Assembly: GCA_950097605.1 (NCBI GenBank) | Contig: CATNEU010000086.1 | Coordinates: 1-6,646, forward strand | Reading direction: 5' to 3' | DNA length: 6,646 nt | From: an uncultured Oscillospiraceae bacterium | GTDB taxonomy: Bacteria; Bacillota; Clostridia; Oscillospirales; Ruminococcaceae | Part shown: positions 1-5,844 of the stretch, in pieces | How the letters are laid out: the number at the start of each line of letters is the position of its first letter | Numbering within the stretch: the first letter of the stretch is position 1 | Program-made: the position numbers and the translations under genes | Notes under the pieces: model-generated | The model's database searches: none | Seen by the model: only the letters and a program-made list of their open reading frames with translations | Told to the model about the DNA's origin: nothing

Positions 1-1538
1 GCCACTTCCTGGGGCTGTTCGGCTGCAAACAGCGGCAGGCTGTTGGCGGCCAGCAGCGCCTTCGCCGCCGGATGGGAGGAATACTGTTCGGCGGAGGCCG
101 CCAAGCGCAGCAGCCCTTCGCGGTCCCATGTCCCGAGCGTTTCGACCTGGGAAACCGATAGTTTGCCGCTCGTAAGCGTGCCTGTTTTGTCAAACACCAC
201 GGCGTCCGGCTTCTCCAGCACCTCGATATATTTGCCGCCCTTGACCAGCACGCCGTTTTTAGACTGCGCGCCGATACCCGCATAGAAGCCCAGCGGCACC
301 GAAATCACAAGCGCGCAGGGACAGGAGGCAACCAAAAAGATCATTGCGCGGTAAAACCAGGTGCTGAAATCGCCCCACCCGATCAGCGGCGGAACCACCA
401 TCAGCAAAACGGCCAGCACAATCACAATCGGCGTGTAGATCGCGGCAAACCGCGTAATCAGCTTTTCGGCCTTGCCCTTGCGCGCGGCGGATTCCTCCAC
501 CATGTCGATGATGCGCGAGGCGGCCGAGCCGGAGAAGTCGCTTGTGACCCGAACGGTCAGCAGCGACTCGCCGTTCATCATGCCCGAGAGGACCGCCGTG
601 CCCGGACCGGCCTCCACCGGCATGCTCTCGCCCGTCAGCGCGGAGGAATCCAGCAGCGAATGGCCCGTAAGCACGGCGCCGTCCAGCGGGATGCGCTCGA
701 ACGGATGCACCGCAATCACGCTGCCCACCGGCACTTCCCTCGCGTCCACGACCCTTTCCCCCGCTTGGCCCGGCGCCGGGTGCGGCAGCGCGCAGGCGCA
801 GTCCTCTCCATGGGCGTGATGCTCGTGCATTTCGTGTTCATGTGCGGCGTTCCCATCGTGGCCATGGCCCGTGCAGCAGGCGTCCGTGCAGGCTTCCCCT
901 TGGCTCGCCTCCTGTTCCGGCAACAAAAGCCGCGCCGTATCCGGCCGGATCTGCGCAAGATGCTCGATGCTGCGTCGCGACCGGCTCACGGCTTTCTCCT
1001 CCAAAATTTCGCCCAAGTTGAACAGAATCGCAACCATCGCGGCCTCTGAAAACTCTCCCAGGCAGAACGCCGCGACGACCGCAATGGTCATCAGCGTATT
1101 CTCGTCGAGCTTGCGCCGCAGCAGGGATTGAAACCCGCTGATGAATACCCTCCAGCCCGCCAGCAGGGCCGACAGCCCGAACCCAATGGCCGACCAGACC
1201 TCCGGCGCCTGCAAAACGTGTTCCAGCACAAACGAAACCGTGAACAGCGCCACCGAGGCGACCGCGATCCAAATCTCGGACGAGAAACCGCTTCCCGCTT
1301 CGGTCCCGGCTCCGTCTTCCTGGCTGGACACCCGCACGCCCTGCTCGATCGAATCCACCACCTCCTGTGCGCGCGGCAGAAACAGCGCCGCGCTGCTGTC
1401 GGTCTGTACGGTCAGCGTCTTCCCAATGAAATCCACATTGGCGGAGGCAACGCCCTCCATGCGCGCGATATGCGCCTCGATTTTGGCGGCGCAGTTTGCA
1501 CAATTGAGTCCCTCCAGCGTGTATTTATGTTTCGCCAT
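1..1538 (-). CDS. cadA: Zn/Cd/Pb-exporting P1B-type ATPase (CadA/ZntA type), 3' end cut off by window edge
   Basis: This membrane pump uses ATP to export soft divalent metals (Zn, Cd, Pb). The 512 visible codons hold, in order: an N-terminal heavy-metal-associated domain with GLNCANC (Cys13 and Cys16); membrane segments near residues 89-110, 112-133 and 147-180; the actuator domain with TGES at 302-305; membrane segments near 363-387 and 391-422 carrying the CPC metal site (406-408); the phosphorylation motif DKTGT with Asp450; and the start of the nucleotide-binding domain with the HP pair (His489-Pro490). CPC plus this membrane layout fits subgroup P1B-2. The start is placed at 1538 because AGGAAGAAAGGGG lies just upstream. 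It follows cadC by 67 nt and should share its promoter. An unusual His/Cys-rich stretch (217-253) sits at the start of the actuator domain. The rest of the nucleotide domain and the last membrane helices lie outside the window, so subgroup-specific C-terminal residues cannot be checked. A copper pump is less likely given the CadC partner. Confidence 0.93.
   Translation of the reverse strand, partial: MAKHKYTLEGLNCANCAAKIEAHIARMEGVASANVDFIGKTLTVQTDSSAALFLPRAQEVVDSIEQGVRVSSQEDGAGTEAGSGFSSEIWIAVASVALFTVSFVLEHVLQAPEVWSAIGFGLSALLAGWRVFISGFQSLLRRKLDENTLMTIAVVAAFCLGEFSEAAMVAILFNLGEILEEKAVSRSRRSIEHLAQIRPDTARLLLPEQEASQGEACTDACCTGHGHDGNAAHEHEMHEHHAHGEDCACALPHPAPGQAGERVVDAREVPVGSVIAVHPFERIPLDGAVLTGHSLLDSSALTGESMPVEAGPGTAVLSGMMNGESLLTVRVTSDFSGSAASRIIDMVEESAARKGKAEKLITRFAAIYTPIVIVLAVLLMVVPPLIGWGDFSTWFYRAMIFLVASCPCALVISVPLGFYAGIGAQSKNGVLVKGGKYIEVLEKPDAVVFDKTGTLTSGKLSVSQVETLGTWDREGLLRLAASAEQYSSHPAAKALLAANSLPLFAAEQPQEV
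780..890 (-). other. His/Cys-rich insertion in the CadA actuator domain
   Basis: Residues 217-253 of the ATPase contain nine His (225, 227, 233, 235, 238, 240, 241, 243, 253) and five Cys (217, 221, 222, 247, 249). The stretch lies between the PDTARLL strand and the VPVGSVIAVHPFERIPLDG strand. Most family members have only a short hairpin there. The segment is cytoplasmic by topology and is probably an extra metal-binding or sensing loop. The composition is seen directly; the role is inference. Confidence 0.85.
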
Positions 1539-1590
1539 ATAGATTGCCCCTTTCTTCCTGTCATTCCGCAAAAGGCCGATACCCCGTCAG

Positions 1591-1606
1591 CCGGCGTCCA
1601 CGCCGG
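1591..1606 (-). promoter_or_regulatory. Intercistronic hairpin between cadC and cadA
   Basis: CCGGCG and CGCCGG flank a 4-nt loop directly after the cadC stop codon. The repeat is 7 bp on each side if the closing T-A pair is counted. No T-run follows in the direction of transcription, so a full terminator is unlikely. A role in mRNA stability or in setting the cadC:cadA ratio is possible but unproven. Confidence 0.5.
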
Positions 1607-1984
1607 TCAGTCGTTCTCCTCGAGGATATGGTTGAGGCCCTGTTTAAAAATCAGCCGGACATGGTCGTCGTCCAGCGAATAGAACGAGGACTTTCCCTCG
1701 CGCCGCACGCGCACAAGGTGCGCCGCGCGCAGCAACCGCAACTGGTGGGAAATTGCCGACTGCCCCATGCCGACCACTTCGGCCAAGTCGCAAACGCAGA
1801 GTTCATCCTCCAGCAGCGCGCAGATGATGCGGATACGCGTGGTGTCTCCAAACACCTTGAAAAACTCCGCCAGAGAAAACAGCGTATCCAGGTCCGGCAT
1901 GCCCCGCATCGAATGCGCAATCGAGTCGGTGTGGACACAGGTTTCCTCGCAGAAATCAATTGGAAGCTTATTGGAGTCCGTCAT
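1607..1984 (-). CDS. cadC: CadC-type ArsR/SmtB-family metal-responsive repressor
   Basis: A 125-residue winged-helix repressor that would leave DNA when it binds Cd, Pb or Zn, turning on itself and cadA. Both metal-site sets of CadC are present. The alpha3N site is Cys12 and Cys16 in the N-terminal arm plus Cys63 and Cys65 in the ELCVCDLA box. The alpha5 site is Asp106, His108, His119 and Glu122 (DxH, ten residues, HxxE). Each of these eight positions is offset by five from the staphylococcal plasmid CadC residues as remembered (C7, C11, C58, C60, D101, H103, H114, E117). The recognition helix is about 74-87 (GQSAISHQLRLLRA). The start at 1984 is chosen because AAAGGAGAAG lies upstream; the longer reading to 2074 would run through the promoter and operator. 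It is the first gene of the cad unit. Confidence 0.93.
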   Translation of the reverse strand: MTDSNKLPIDFCEETCVHTDSIAHSMRGMPDLDTLFSLAEFFKVFGDTTRIRIICALLEDELCVCDLAEVVGMGQSAISHQLRLLRAAHLVRVRREGKSSFYSLDDDHVRLIFKQGLNHILEEND

Positions 1985-2013
1985 ATTGATCTTCTCCTTT
2001 GCCTGTTTATTCA

Positions 2014-2039
2014 AACATATGAGCATGTGTTCATTTGTT
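2014..2039 (-). promoter_or_regulatory. 12-2-12 ArsR/SmtB-family operator of the cad unit
   Basis: The half sites AACATATGAGCA and TGTTCATTTGTT (plus strand) surround a central TG and match as an inverted repeat at 10 of 12 positions. This is the classic 12-2-12 layout of SmtB/CadC operators. It starts at about the predicted transcription start and lies between the -10 box and the cadC ribosome binding site, so bound CadC would block transcription. Confidence 0.85.
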
Positions 2040-2045
2040 GATTCT

Positions 2046-2074
2046 ATTATATGCAATACGTGCGGAAAATGCAA
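2046..2074 (-). promoter_or_regulatory. Sigma-A promoter of cadC-cadA
   Basis: The minus strand has a -35 box TTGCAT (2069-2074) and a perfect -10 box TATAAT (2046-2051) with a 17-bp spacer. The predicted start is near 2039, about 55 nt ahead of the cadC ATG. Confidence 0.88.
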
Positions 2075-2077
2075 GTG

Positions 2078-2095
2078 TTTTTAAAAAAAATTTTT
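2078..2095 (-). promoter_or_regulatory. AT-only tract, likely UP element of the cad promoter
   Basis: An uninterrupted 18-nt A/T block (on the minus strand A5, T8, A5) ends 3 nt upstream of the cad -35 box. That is where the RNA polymerase alpha C-terminal domain binds UP elements. It stands out against the GC-rich surroundings. The function is inferred from position. Confidence 0.6.
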
Positions 2096-2167
2096 GAATC
2101 GTCTTTTCCGCCGCCCATGCCGCTCCCTATCCGCAGTATGGACCGTTATTTCCCGATCCAACCAAGC

Positions 2168-2205
2168 AAAAGCAGCCGGAACGGTTGAACCCCATTCCGG
2201 CTGCT
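2168..2205 (-). terminator. Rho-independent terminator of the feo operon
   Basis: AGCAGCCGGAA (2171-2181) and TTCCGGCTGCT (2195-2205) form a perfect 11-bp stem with a 13-nt loop. In the minus direction the stem runs into TTTTGCTT. It begins 13 nt past the stop of the small Cys-rich gene and separates feo from the cad unit. Confidence 0.85.
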
Positions 2206-2217
2206 TATGTACACATA

Positions 2218-2385
2218 TTATTTCATCTGCTCCTTCGGCTGTTTCCTATCACAACCGGATCTGCTGCACGCCCTACACGAACCGCAGCCCGCGCAGCCTT
2301 TTCTCCGCCGCTTCCAGCAAGCGCGCACGGCCGCCGCCGCCAGAGACAGAACCGCCAGCAGGATCAGAATATCTATCCACTGCAT
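2218..2385 (-). CDS. FeoB-associated Cys-rich membrane protein
   Basis: A 55-residue protein with one membrane helix (about residues 4-22), then a basic stretch (WKRRRK, 24-29) and a cysteine cluster with Cys at 23, 31, 34, 37, 40 and 45 (CxxCxxCxxC then CxxxxC). This matches the small FeoB-associated Cys-rich proteins that follow feoB in many Firmicutes. Their exact role is not settled; helping FeoB or handling Fe(II) at the inner face is the usual suggestion. The ATG at 2385 is 19 nt after the feoB stop and is preceded by GGGAGGGG. It is the last gene before the feo terminator. The basic residues right after the helix place the Cys tail in the cytoplasm by the positive-inside rule. Confidence 0.88.
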   Translation of the reverse strand: MQWIDILILLAVLSLAAAAVRACWKRRRKGCAGCGSCRACSRSGCDRKQPKEQMK

Positions 2386-2404
2386 CAAACCCCTCCCGTC
2401 CGGG

Positions 2405-4411
2405 TCAGCGGATCAGCAGGCTGCCGAGCTGGTACACCGCAAACGCGGCCACCCAGGCAACCCCTGTCTGGTAGCAAACAACGCCCAGCGCGCTCGCCGT
2501 GCTGTTCATCTCCCGCCGCACTGCGCTCACGGCGGCGACGCATGGTGTATACAACAGCGTGAACACCAGAAACGAGAATGCGGCCAGCGGCGAGAAGATC
2601 TGTCCCAGCGCCGCGGGAAGCTCCGCCAGGCTGGCGCCGCCCAGCACCGCAAAGGTGCTGATGACCGCTTCTTTGGCCGTAAAGCCCGTGAGCAGCGCCG
2701 TGGAGGCCTGCCAGCTTCCAAAGCCCAGCGGCGCAAACACCGGCGAGAGCAGCCGGCCGATGCCCGCGAGCATGCTGTCGGCGCTCGAAGCGACCACATT
2801 GAGCCGGGTGTCGAAGGTCTGGAAAAACCAGATGATGATGGTTGCAACAAAAATGACCGTGAACGCACGGGTCAAAAAGTCCTTGGCCTTGTCCCAAAGC
2901 AGCAGGAGCACGCTTTTGGGACTTGGCAGCCGATAATTCGGCAGCTCCATCACAAATGGGACCGGCTTGCCGCGAAAAATGGTCTTTTTAAACAGCAGCC
3001 CGCTCAAAACCCCCATCAGCATGCCCAGCACATACAGCGAAATCATGACCAGCGCGCGGTAGTGCGGGAAAAACGCCATCGTGAACATACCGTAAATCGG
3101 CAGTTTGGCACTGCAGCTCATAAACGGCGTGAGCAAAATCGTCATTTTGCGGTCGCGCTCGCTCGAAAGGGTGCGCGCCGCCATAATTGCCGGAACCGAG
3201 CAGCCAAACCCAATCAACATCGGCACAAAGCTGCGTCCCGAAAGGCCGATTTTGCGCAGCAGCTTATCCATCACAAACGCCACGCGGGCCATATAGCCGC
3301 TGTCCTCCAGCAGCGAGAGGAAGAAAAACAGCACCACGATTGTTGGAATAAACGAGAGCACGCTGCCAACTCCCGCAAACACGCCGTCGATCACCAGCGA
3401 ATGCACAACCGGGTTGATGCCATAGGCGGTCAATCCCTCGCTGACCCAGCCTGTCAGCAGGGTGATCCCGCCGGCGAGCAGGTCGCTCAAAAAGCTTCCC
3501 AAAACGCCGAAGGTCAGCCAGAATACGAGCATCATAATGCCAAGGAAAATGGGAATCGCGAAAACCTTGTGCGTGAGCACGCTGTCGATGCGCACGCTGC
3601 GCAGATGCTCCCTGCTTTCGCGCGGCTTGACCACACAGTCGCCGCAGAGCCTGTCGATAAACTGATAACGCATATCCGCCATCGCGGCTTTGCGGTCGGT
3701 GTCCAGCTCGTGCTCCATCTCGCACACGCTGTGCTCCACCATGTCCTTTTCGTTGTCCGAAAGCTGCAGCGCCGCAAGCATCGGGTCGTCGCCCTCCACA
3801 AGGCGCGTCGCGGCAAACCGCGCGGGCACGCCCAGCCGCTCGGCGTGGTCCTCGATCAGGTGCGCCGCCGCGTGGATCGCCCGGTGCACCGGCCCGGCGC
3901 AGAAGTCCTGCCGTTTGGGCAGCCGCCTGCGTTCCGCCACCTGAACCGCCTTGTCGATCAGCTCGTCGATGCCCTCGTTTTTGCTGGCGGAGATTGCAAC
4001 CACCGGCACGCCCAGCTCCTCCGCCATCTGGGAAATTTTGATCGTGCCGCCGTTTGCGCGCACCTCGTCCATCATGTTCAGCGCAATCACCATCGGCACG
4101 TTCAGCTCGATTAGCTGCATGCTCAGATACAGGTTGCGCTCGATGTTCATTGCGTCCACGATATTGATAATCCCGTCGGGATGTTCCTTCAGAATAAAGT
4201 CCCGCGTGACAATCTCCTCGCTCGTATAGGGGGACAGCGAGTAGATGCCCGGCAGGTCCACCACCGTCGCCTCCCTGTGGCCGCGGATCAAACCATCCTT
4301 GCGCTCCACCGTGACGCCTGGGAAGTTTCCCACATGCTGGTTGGAGCCCGTAAGCTGGTTAAACAGTGTGGTCTTGCCACAGTTTTGGTTGCCGACAAGT
4401 GCAAAGACCAT
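2405..4411 (-). CDS. feoB: Ferrous iron transport protein B
   Basis: A 668-residue inner-membrane Fe(II) importer with an N-terminal G-protein domain, of usual length for Firmicutes. G-domain motifs: G1 GNQNCGKT (7-14), G2 Thr34, G3 DLPG (52-55), G4 NMMD (112-115) and G5 SAS (141-143). A helical linker to about residue 275 leads into the membrane domain (about 280-668). Conserved Gate-type stretches there include LLEDSGYMARVAF (367-379), GFGCSVPAIMAARTL with Cys404, MSCSAKLPIYG with Cys433, and YTPCVA with Cys624; these Cys residues are implicated in the iron path in the family. The ATG lies 3 nt after the feoA stop, with GGGGG inside the end of feoA as ribosome site, so translation is probably coupled. 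No frameshift or missing motif is seen. Confidence 0.97.
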   Translation of the reverse strand: MVFALVGNQNCGKTTLFNQLTGSNQHVGNFPGVTVERKDGLIRGHREATVVDLPGIYSLSPYTSEEIVTRDFILKEHPDGIINIVDAMNIERNLYLSMQLIELNVPMVIALNMMDEVRANGGTIKISQMAEELGVPVVAISASKNEGIDELIDKAVQVAERRRLPKRQDFCAGPVHRAIHAAAHLIEDHAERLGVPARFAATRLVEGDDPMLAALQLSDNEKDMVEHSVCEMEHELDTDRKAAMADMRYQFIDRLCGDCVVKPRESREHLRSVRIDSVLTHKVFAIPIFLGIMMLVFWLTFGVLGSFLSDLLAGGITLLTGWVSEGLTAYGINPVVHSLVIDGVFAGVGSVLSFIPTIVVLFFFLSLLEDSGYMARVAFVMDKLLRKIGLSGRSFVPMLIGFGCSVPAIMAARTLSSERDRKMTILLTPFMSCSAKLPIYGMFTMAFFPHYRALVMISLYVLGMLMGVLSGLLFKKTIFRGKPVPFVMELPNYRLPSPKSVLLLLWDKAKDFLTRAFTVIFVATIIIWFFQTFDTRLNVVASSADSMLAGIGRLLSPVFAPLGFGSWQASTALLTGFTAKEAVISTFAVLGGASLAELPAALGQIFSPLAAFSFLVFTLLYTPCVAAVSAVRREMNSTASALGVVCYQTGVAWVAAFAVYQLGSLLIR

Positions 4412-4414
4412 GCG

Positions 4415-4639
4415 CTATTCCCCCTTCACAACGATGTTCTTGGCGTCCTCGATCCGCAGGGTCAGTTCATAACCGCGCAGGTTCACCTCAATGGGGTCGC
4501 CCATCGGCGCCATTTTGCGCACCATCACCTCGGTGTGCGGGGTAAGTCCCATATCCAGAAGCCTGCCGCGCAGCGCGCCCTCCCCGTTCACAGCGACGAT
4601 TGTAGATTTTTGGCCAATTTTGAGTTCGTTCAGCGTCAT
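4415..4639 (-). CDS. feoA: Ferrous iron transport protein A
   Basis: A 74-residue cytoplasmic SH3-like protein that supports FeoB. The family pattern is clear: an N-terminal LNELKIGQKSTIVAV strand, the central GALRGRLLDMGLTPHTEVMV segment, DPIEVNLRGYELTLR, and a C-terminal strand ending in AKNIVVKGE. The length is typical for stand-alone FeoA. The start at 4639 follows AAAAGGTGC. It is the first gene of the feo operon, with feoB 3 nt downstream. Confidence 0.95.
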   Translation of the reverse strand: MTLNELKIGQKSTIVAVNGEGALRGRLLDMGLTPHTEVMVRKMAPMGDPIEVNLRGYELTLRIEDAKNIVVKGE

Positions 4640-4666
4640 AAAGCACCTTTTCCCTTTTTGATTGAT

Positions 4667-4682
4667 GTTGGCATAGGCTAAC
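4667..4682 (-). promoter_or_regulatory. Candidate metalloregulator operator in the feo leader
   Basis: GTTGGCAT and AGGCTAAC (plus strand) form an imperfect inverted repeat, 6 of 8 positions matching (7 of 9 with the flanking T and A). It begins about 5 nt downstream of the predicted feo start, a place where an iron-dependent repressor could act. It vaguely resembles DtxR-family sites (TTAGG...CCTAA) but is not a clear match, and no Fur box is obvious. Confidence 0.4.
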
Positions 4683-4693
4683 AGCTTATGAAT

Positions 4694-4722
4694 ATTCTAT
4701 AACAATTCCGCCTGTTTTGCAA
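4694..4722 (-). promoter_or_regulatory. Sigma-A promoter of the feo operon
   Basis: The minus strand reads TTGCAA (4717-4722), a 17-bp spacer, then TAGAAT (4694-4699). The predicted start is near 4687, giving a leader of about 48 nt before feoA. GAATATTC (4690-4697), a perfect 8-bp palindrome, overlaps the -10 box. Confidence 0.78.
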
Positions 4723-4766
4723 GCCGCAAATCCGCTATCCTGCATATCCGGCGGCAAAAGGCGCGC

Positions 4767-4806
4767 AAAAATATGCGGGATGCCGGCAAAATTGCCGATA
4801 TCCCGC
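4767..4806 (-). terminator. Rho-independent terminator after the phzF-like gene
   Basis: GCGGGAT (4775-4781) pairs with ATCCCGC (4800-4806), and inside it CGGCAA pairs with TTGCCG around a 2-nt AA centre, with a 2x2 internal loop between the stems. In the minus direction the hairpin is followed by ATATTTTTG. It lies 27 nt past the stop at 4834 and upstream of the feo promoter, isolating the two units. Confidence 0.88.
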
Positions 4807-4833
4807 GTCTTCCTTTCGCTGCCACCCGCTCCG

Positions 4834-5613
4834 CTATTCATCCGTCAGGATTTCCCCTTGCAGGTATAAAAATGCTCTCCCTGTCAGCAACACCCGCTGG
4901 GCCTGCACTTCGCAGACCAGCCGCCCGCCGCGTGCGGAGAGCTGCTCCGCGCGCAGCTCGTCCCGTCCCAGCTTTTCCGCCCAATAGGGGGCCAGGCTGC
5001 AATGGGAGGACCCGGTAACAGGGTCCTCCTCCCGCAGCTCCGGGCAGAAGTACCGCGAGACAAAATCAGCCCGCTCCCCCTTTGCGGTTACCACAACGCC
5101 CAGCCAATCCGAAAGCTTTTGCAGTTTTTCGTAGTCCGGCCGGTACGCTTCAACCGCCCGCTGGTCCCGCAGCACCGCAATCAAATCACGGGAGGCCACC
5201 AGCTCACAGGGCTCGGTTCCCAAAAACGCCTTGCTATGCGGCGCAATGCCGATACGGTGCGGCTTGCGGTTGGGAAGCGCCATCCGATACCCGTCCCGGC
5301 AGCGCGTAACAGCAAGCGTCCCGCTCCGCGTCTCGAACGCCGCCTCCCGCCGCCCGTGCTCCAAATGGTTCATCACGACATAGGCCGCCGCCAGCGTGGC
5401 GTGCCCGCACAGGTCAATTTCCGCTTTCGGCGTAAACCAGCGCAGGCGGTAGGCGTTTCCGTCCCTATATAGAAAAGCCGTCTCGGGCAGCCGGTTTTCC
5501 GCGGCGATTTTTTGCATCAATCCCTCGTCGAGCGGACGCTCCGGCACGCAAATCCCGGCCGGGTTTCCAGAAAACAGCCCATCCGCAAAGGCGTCCACCA
5601 CAAAATAGCGCAT
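4834..5613 (-). CDS. PhzF-family isomerase/epimerase-like protein
   Basis: A 259-residue cytoplasmic protein of the PhzF family (diaminopimelate-epimerase fold, two similar domains). Visible landmarks are the N-terminal FVVDAFADGLFSGNPAGIC, RLPETAF with Glu44 at the catalytic-acid position of PhzF, AEIDLCGHATLAAAYV (64-79), and DPVTGSSHCSLAPYW (197-211). The length fits the family (about 260-300). Most PhzF-like proteins outside phenazine clusters have no known substrate, and no phenazine gene is nearby, so the reaction here is open. The start is set at 5613 because AGGAGGTGG sits just upstream; an in-frame ATG at 5649 lies before that site. It is a single-gene unit with its own promoter and terminator. 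Confidence 0.9.
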   Translation of the reverse strand: MRYFVVDAFADGLFSGNPAGICVPERPLDEGLMQKIAAENRLPETAFLYRDGNAYRLRWFTPKAEIDLCGHATLAAAYVVMNHLEHGRREAAFETRSGTLAVTRCRDGYRMALPNRKPHRIGIAPHSKAFLGTEPCELVASRDLIAVLRDQRAVEAYRPDYEKLQKLSDWLGVVVTAKGERADFVSRYFCPELREEDPVTGSSHCSLAPYWAEKLGRDELRAEQLSARGGRLVCEVQAQRVLLTGRAFLYLQGEILTDE

Positions 5614-5681
5614 GGAAACCACCTCCTCTCTTAGCCATGCCTCTCTCAACGCGATCCGCTTGGCACGGCCATATTTTCACC

Positions 5682-5710
5682 ATTTTACTGGGAGCCGCAC
5701 AAAATGTCAA
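5682..5710 (-). promoter_or_regulatory. Sigma-A promoter of the phzF-like gene
   Basis: A perfect TTGACA (5705-5710) and TAAAAT (5682-5687) with a 17-bp spacer on the minus strand. The predicted start near 5675 gives a leader of about 62 nt. This is the strongest -35 box in the window and suggests steady expression. Confidence 0.87.
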
Positions 5711-5749
5711 CCCGCTGCAAAGCCCGCCGCACACCGCGAGGAACCGATC

Positions 5750-5793
5750 CTAAGAAAATCTTAAGGTTTCGGTAAGCGAATGTTAAAACCGTG
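5750..5793 (+). repeat. Four 11-bp-phased NTAAR direct repeats upstream of the vanW unit
   Basis: Four consecutive 11-nt units begin CTAAG (5750), TTAAG (5761), GTAAG (5772) and TTAAA (5783). One-turn spacing of short TTAAG-like half sites is typical of OmpR/PhoB-family response regulator binding sites. The last unit falls where the -35 box would be for a -10 at 5811, as in activator-dependent promoters. The repeat pattern is seen directly; the regulator is inferred. Confidence 0.55.
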
Positions 5794-5794
5794 C

Positions 5795-5804
5795 GGACCG
5801 GTCC
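5795..5804. promoter_or_regulatory. Perfect 10-bp palindrome GGACCGGTCC in the promoter spacer
   Basis: The palindrome lies between the phased repeats and the candidate -10 box. It could be a second operator, but a 10-bp palindrome in an intergenic region of this size can arise by chance. Confidence 0.3.
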
Positions 5805-5810
5805 ATGCTT

Positions 5811-5816
5811 TAATAG
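5811..5816 (+). promoter_or_regulatory. Candidate -10 box of the small-membrane-protein/vanW unit
   Basis: TAATAG lies 17 bp downstream of the end of the phased repeats. No good -35 hexamer is present (ACCGTG at the expected place), which fits a promoter needing an activator. TACTAT at 5822-5827 is an alternative. Confidence 0.35.
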
Positions 5817-5844
5817 ACACATACTATCTGAAAGAGGTGACCCC

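Noticed and set aside
838..1503. A 221-codon minus-strand frame overlapping cadA
   Set aside because: It lies in another frame of the same strand as the P-type ATPase, whose frame holds the CxxC, TGES, CPC and DKTGT motifs. The alternative has no recognisable domain.
1985..2074. A longer cadC start at 2074
   Set aside because: The extension would cover the -10 box, the transcription start and the operator, and lacks a ribosome site. The ATG at 1984 has a good one and gives CadC-like spacing of the metal ligands.
2078..2095. The A/T tract as a terminator tail
   Set aside because: No GC-rich stem lies before its T-run in either direction, and the feo unit already has a terminator at 2168-2205. 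Its place just above the cad -35 box fits an UP element better.
2207..4114. A 635-codon open frame on the plus strand opposite feoB
   Set aside because: It is antisense to a complete feoB with all its motifs. The translation is rich in Arg, His, Gln and Ala without domains, as expected from the reverse of GC-rich coding DNA, and no ribosome site or promoter fits it.
5614..5649. A longer start for the phzF-like gene at 5649
   Set aside because: The strong AGGAGGTGG site lies inside this extension, right before the ATG at 5613, and PhzF proteins begin at the MRYFVVDAF-type strand.
5791..5844. A GTG start at 5791 for the small membrane protein
   Set aside because: It would place the start inside the promoter region with no ribosome site; the ATG at 5845 has AAAGAGGTGA.
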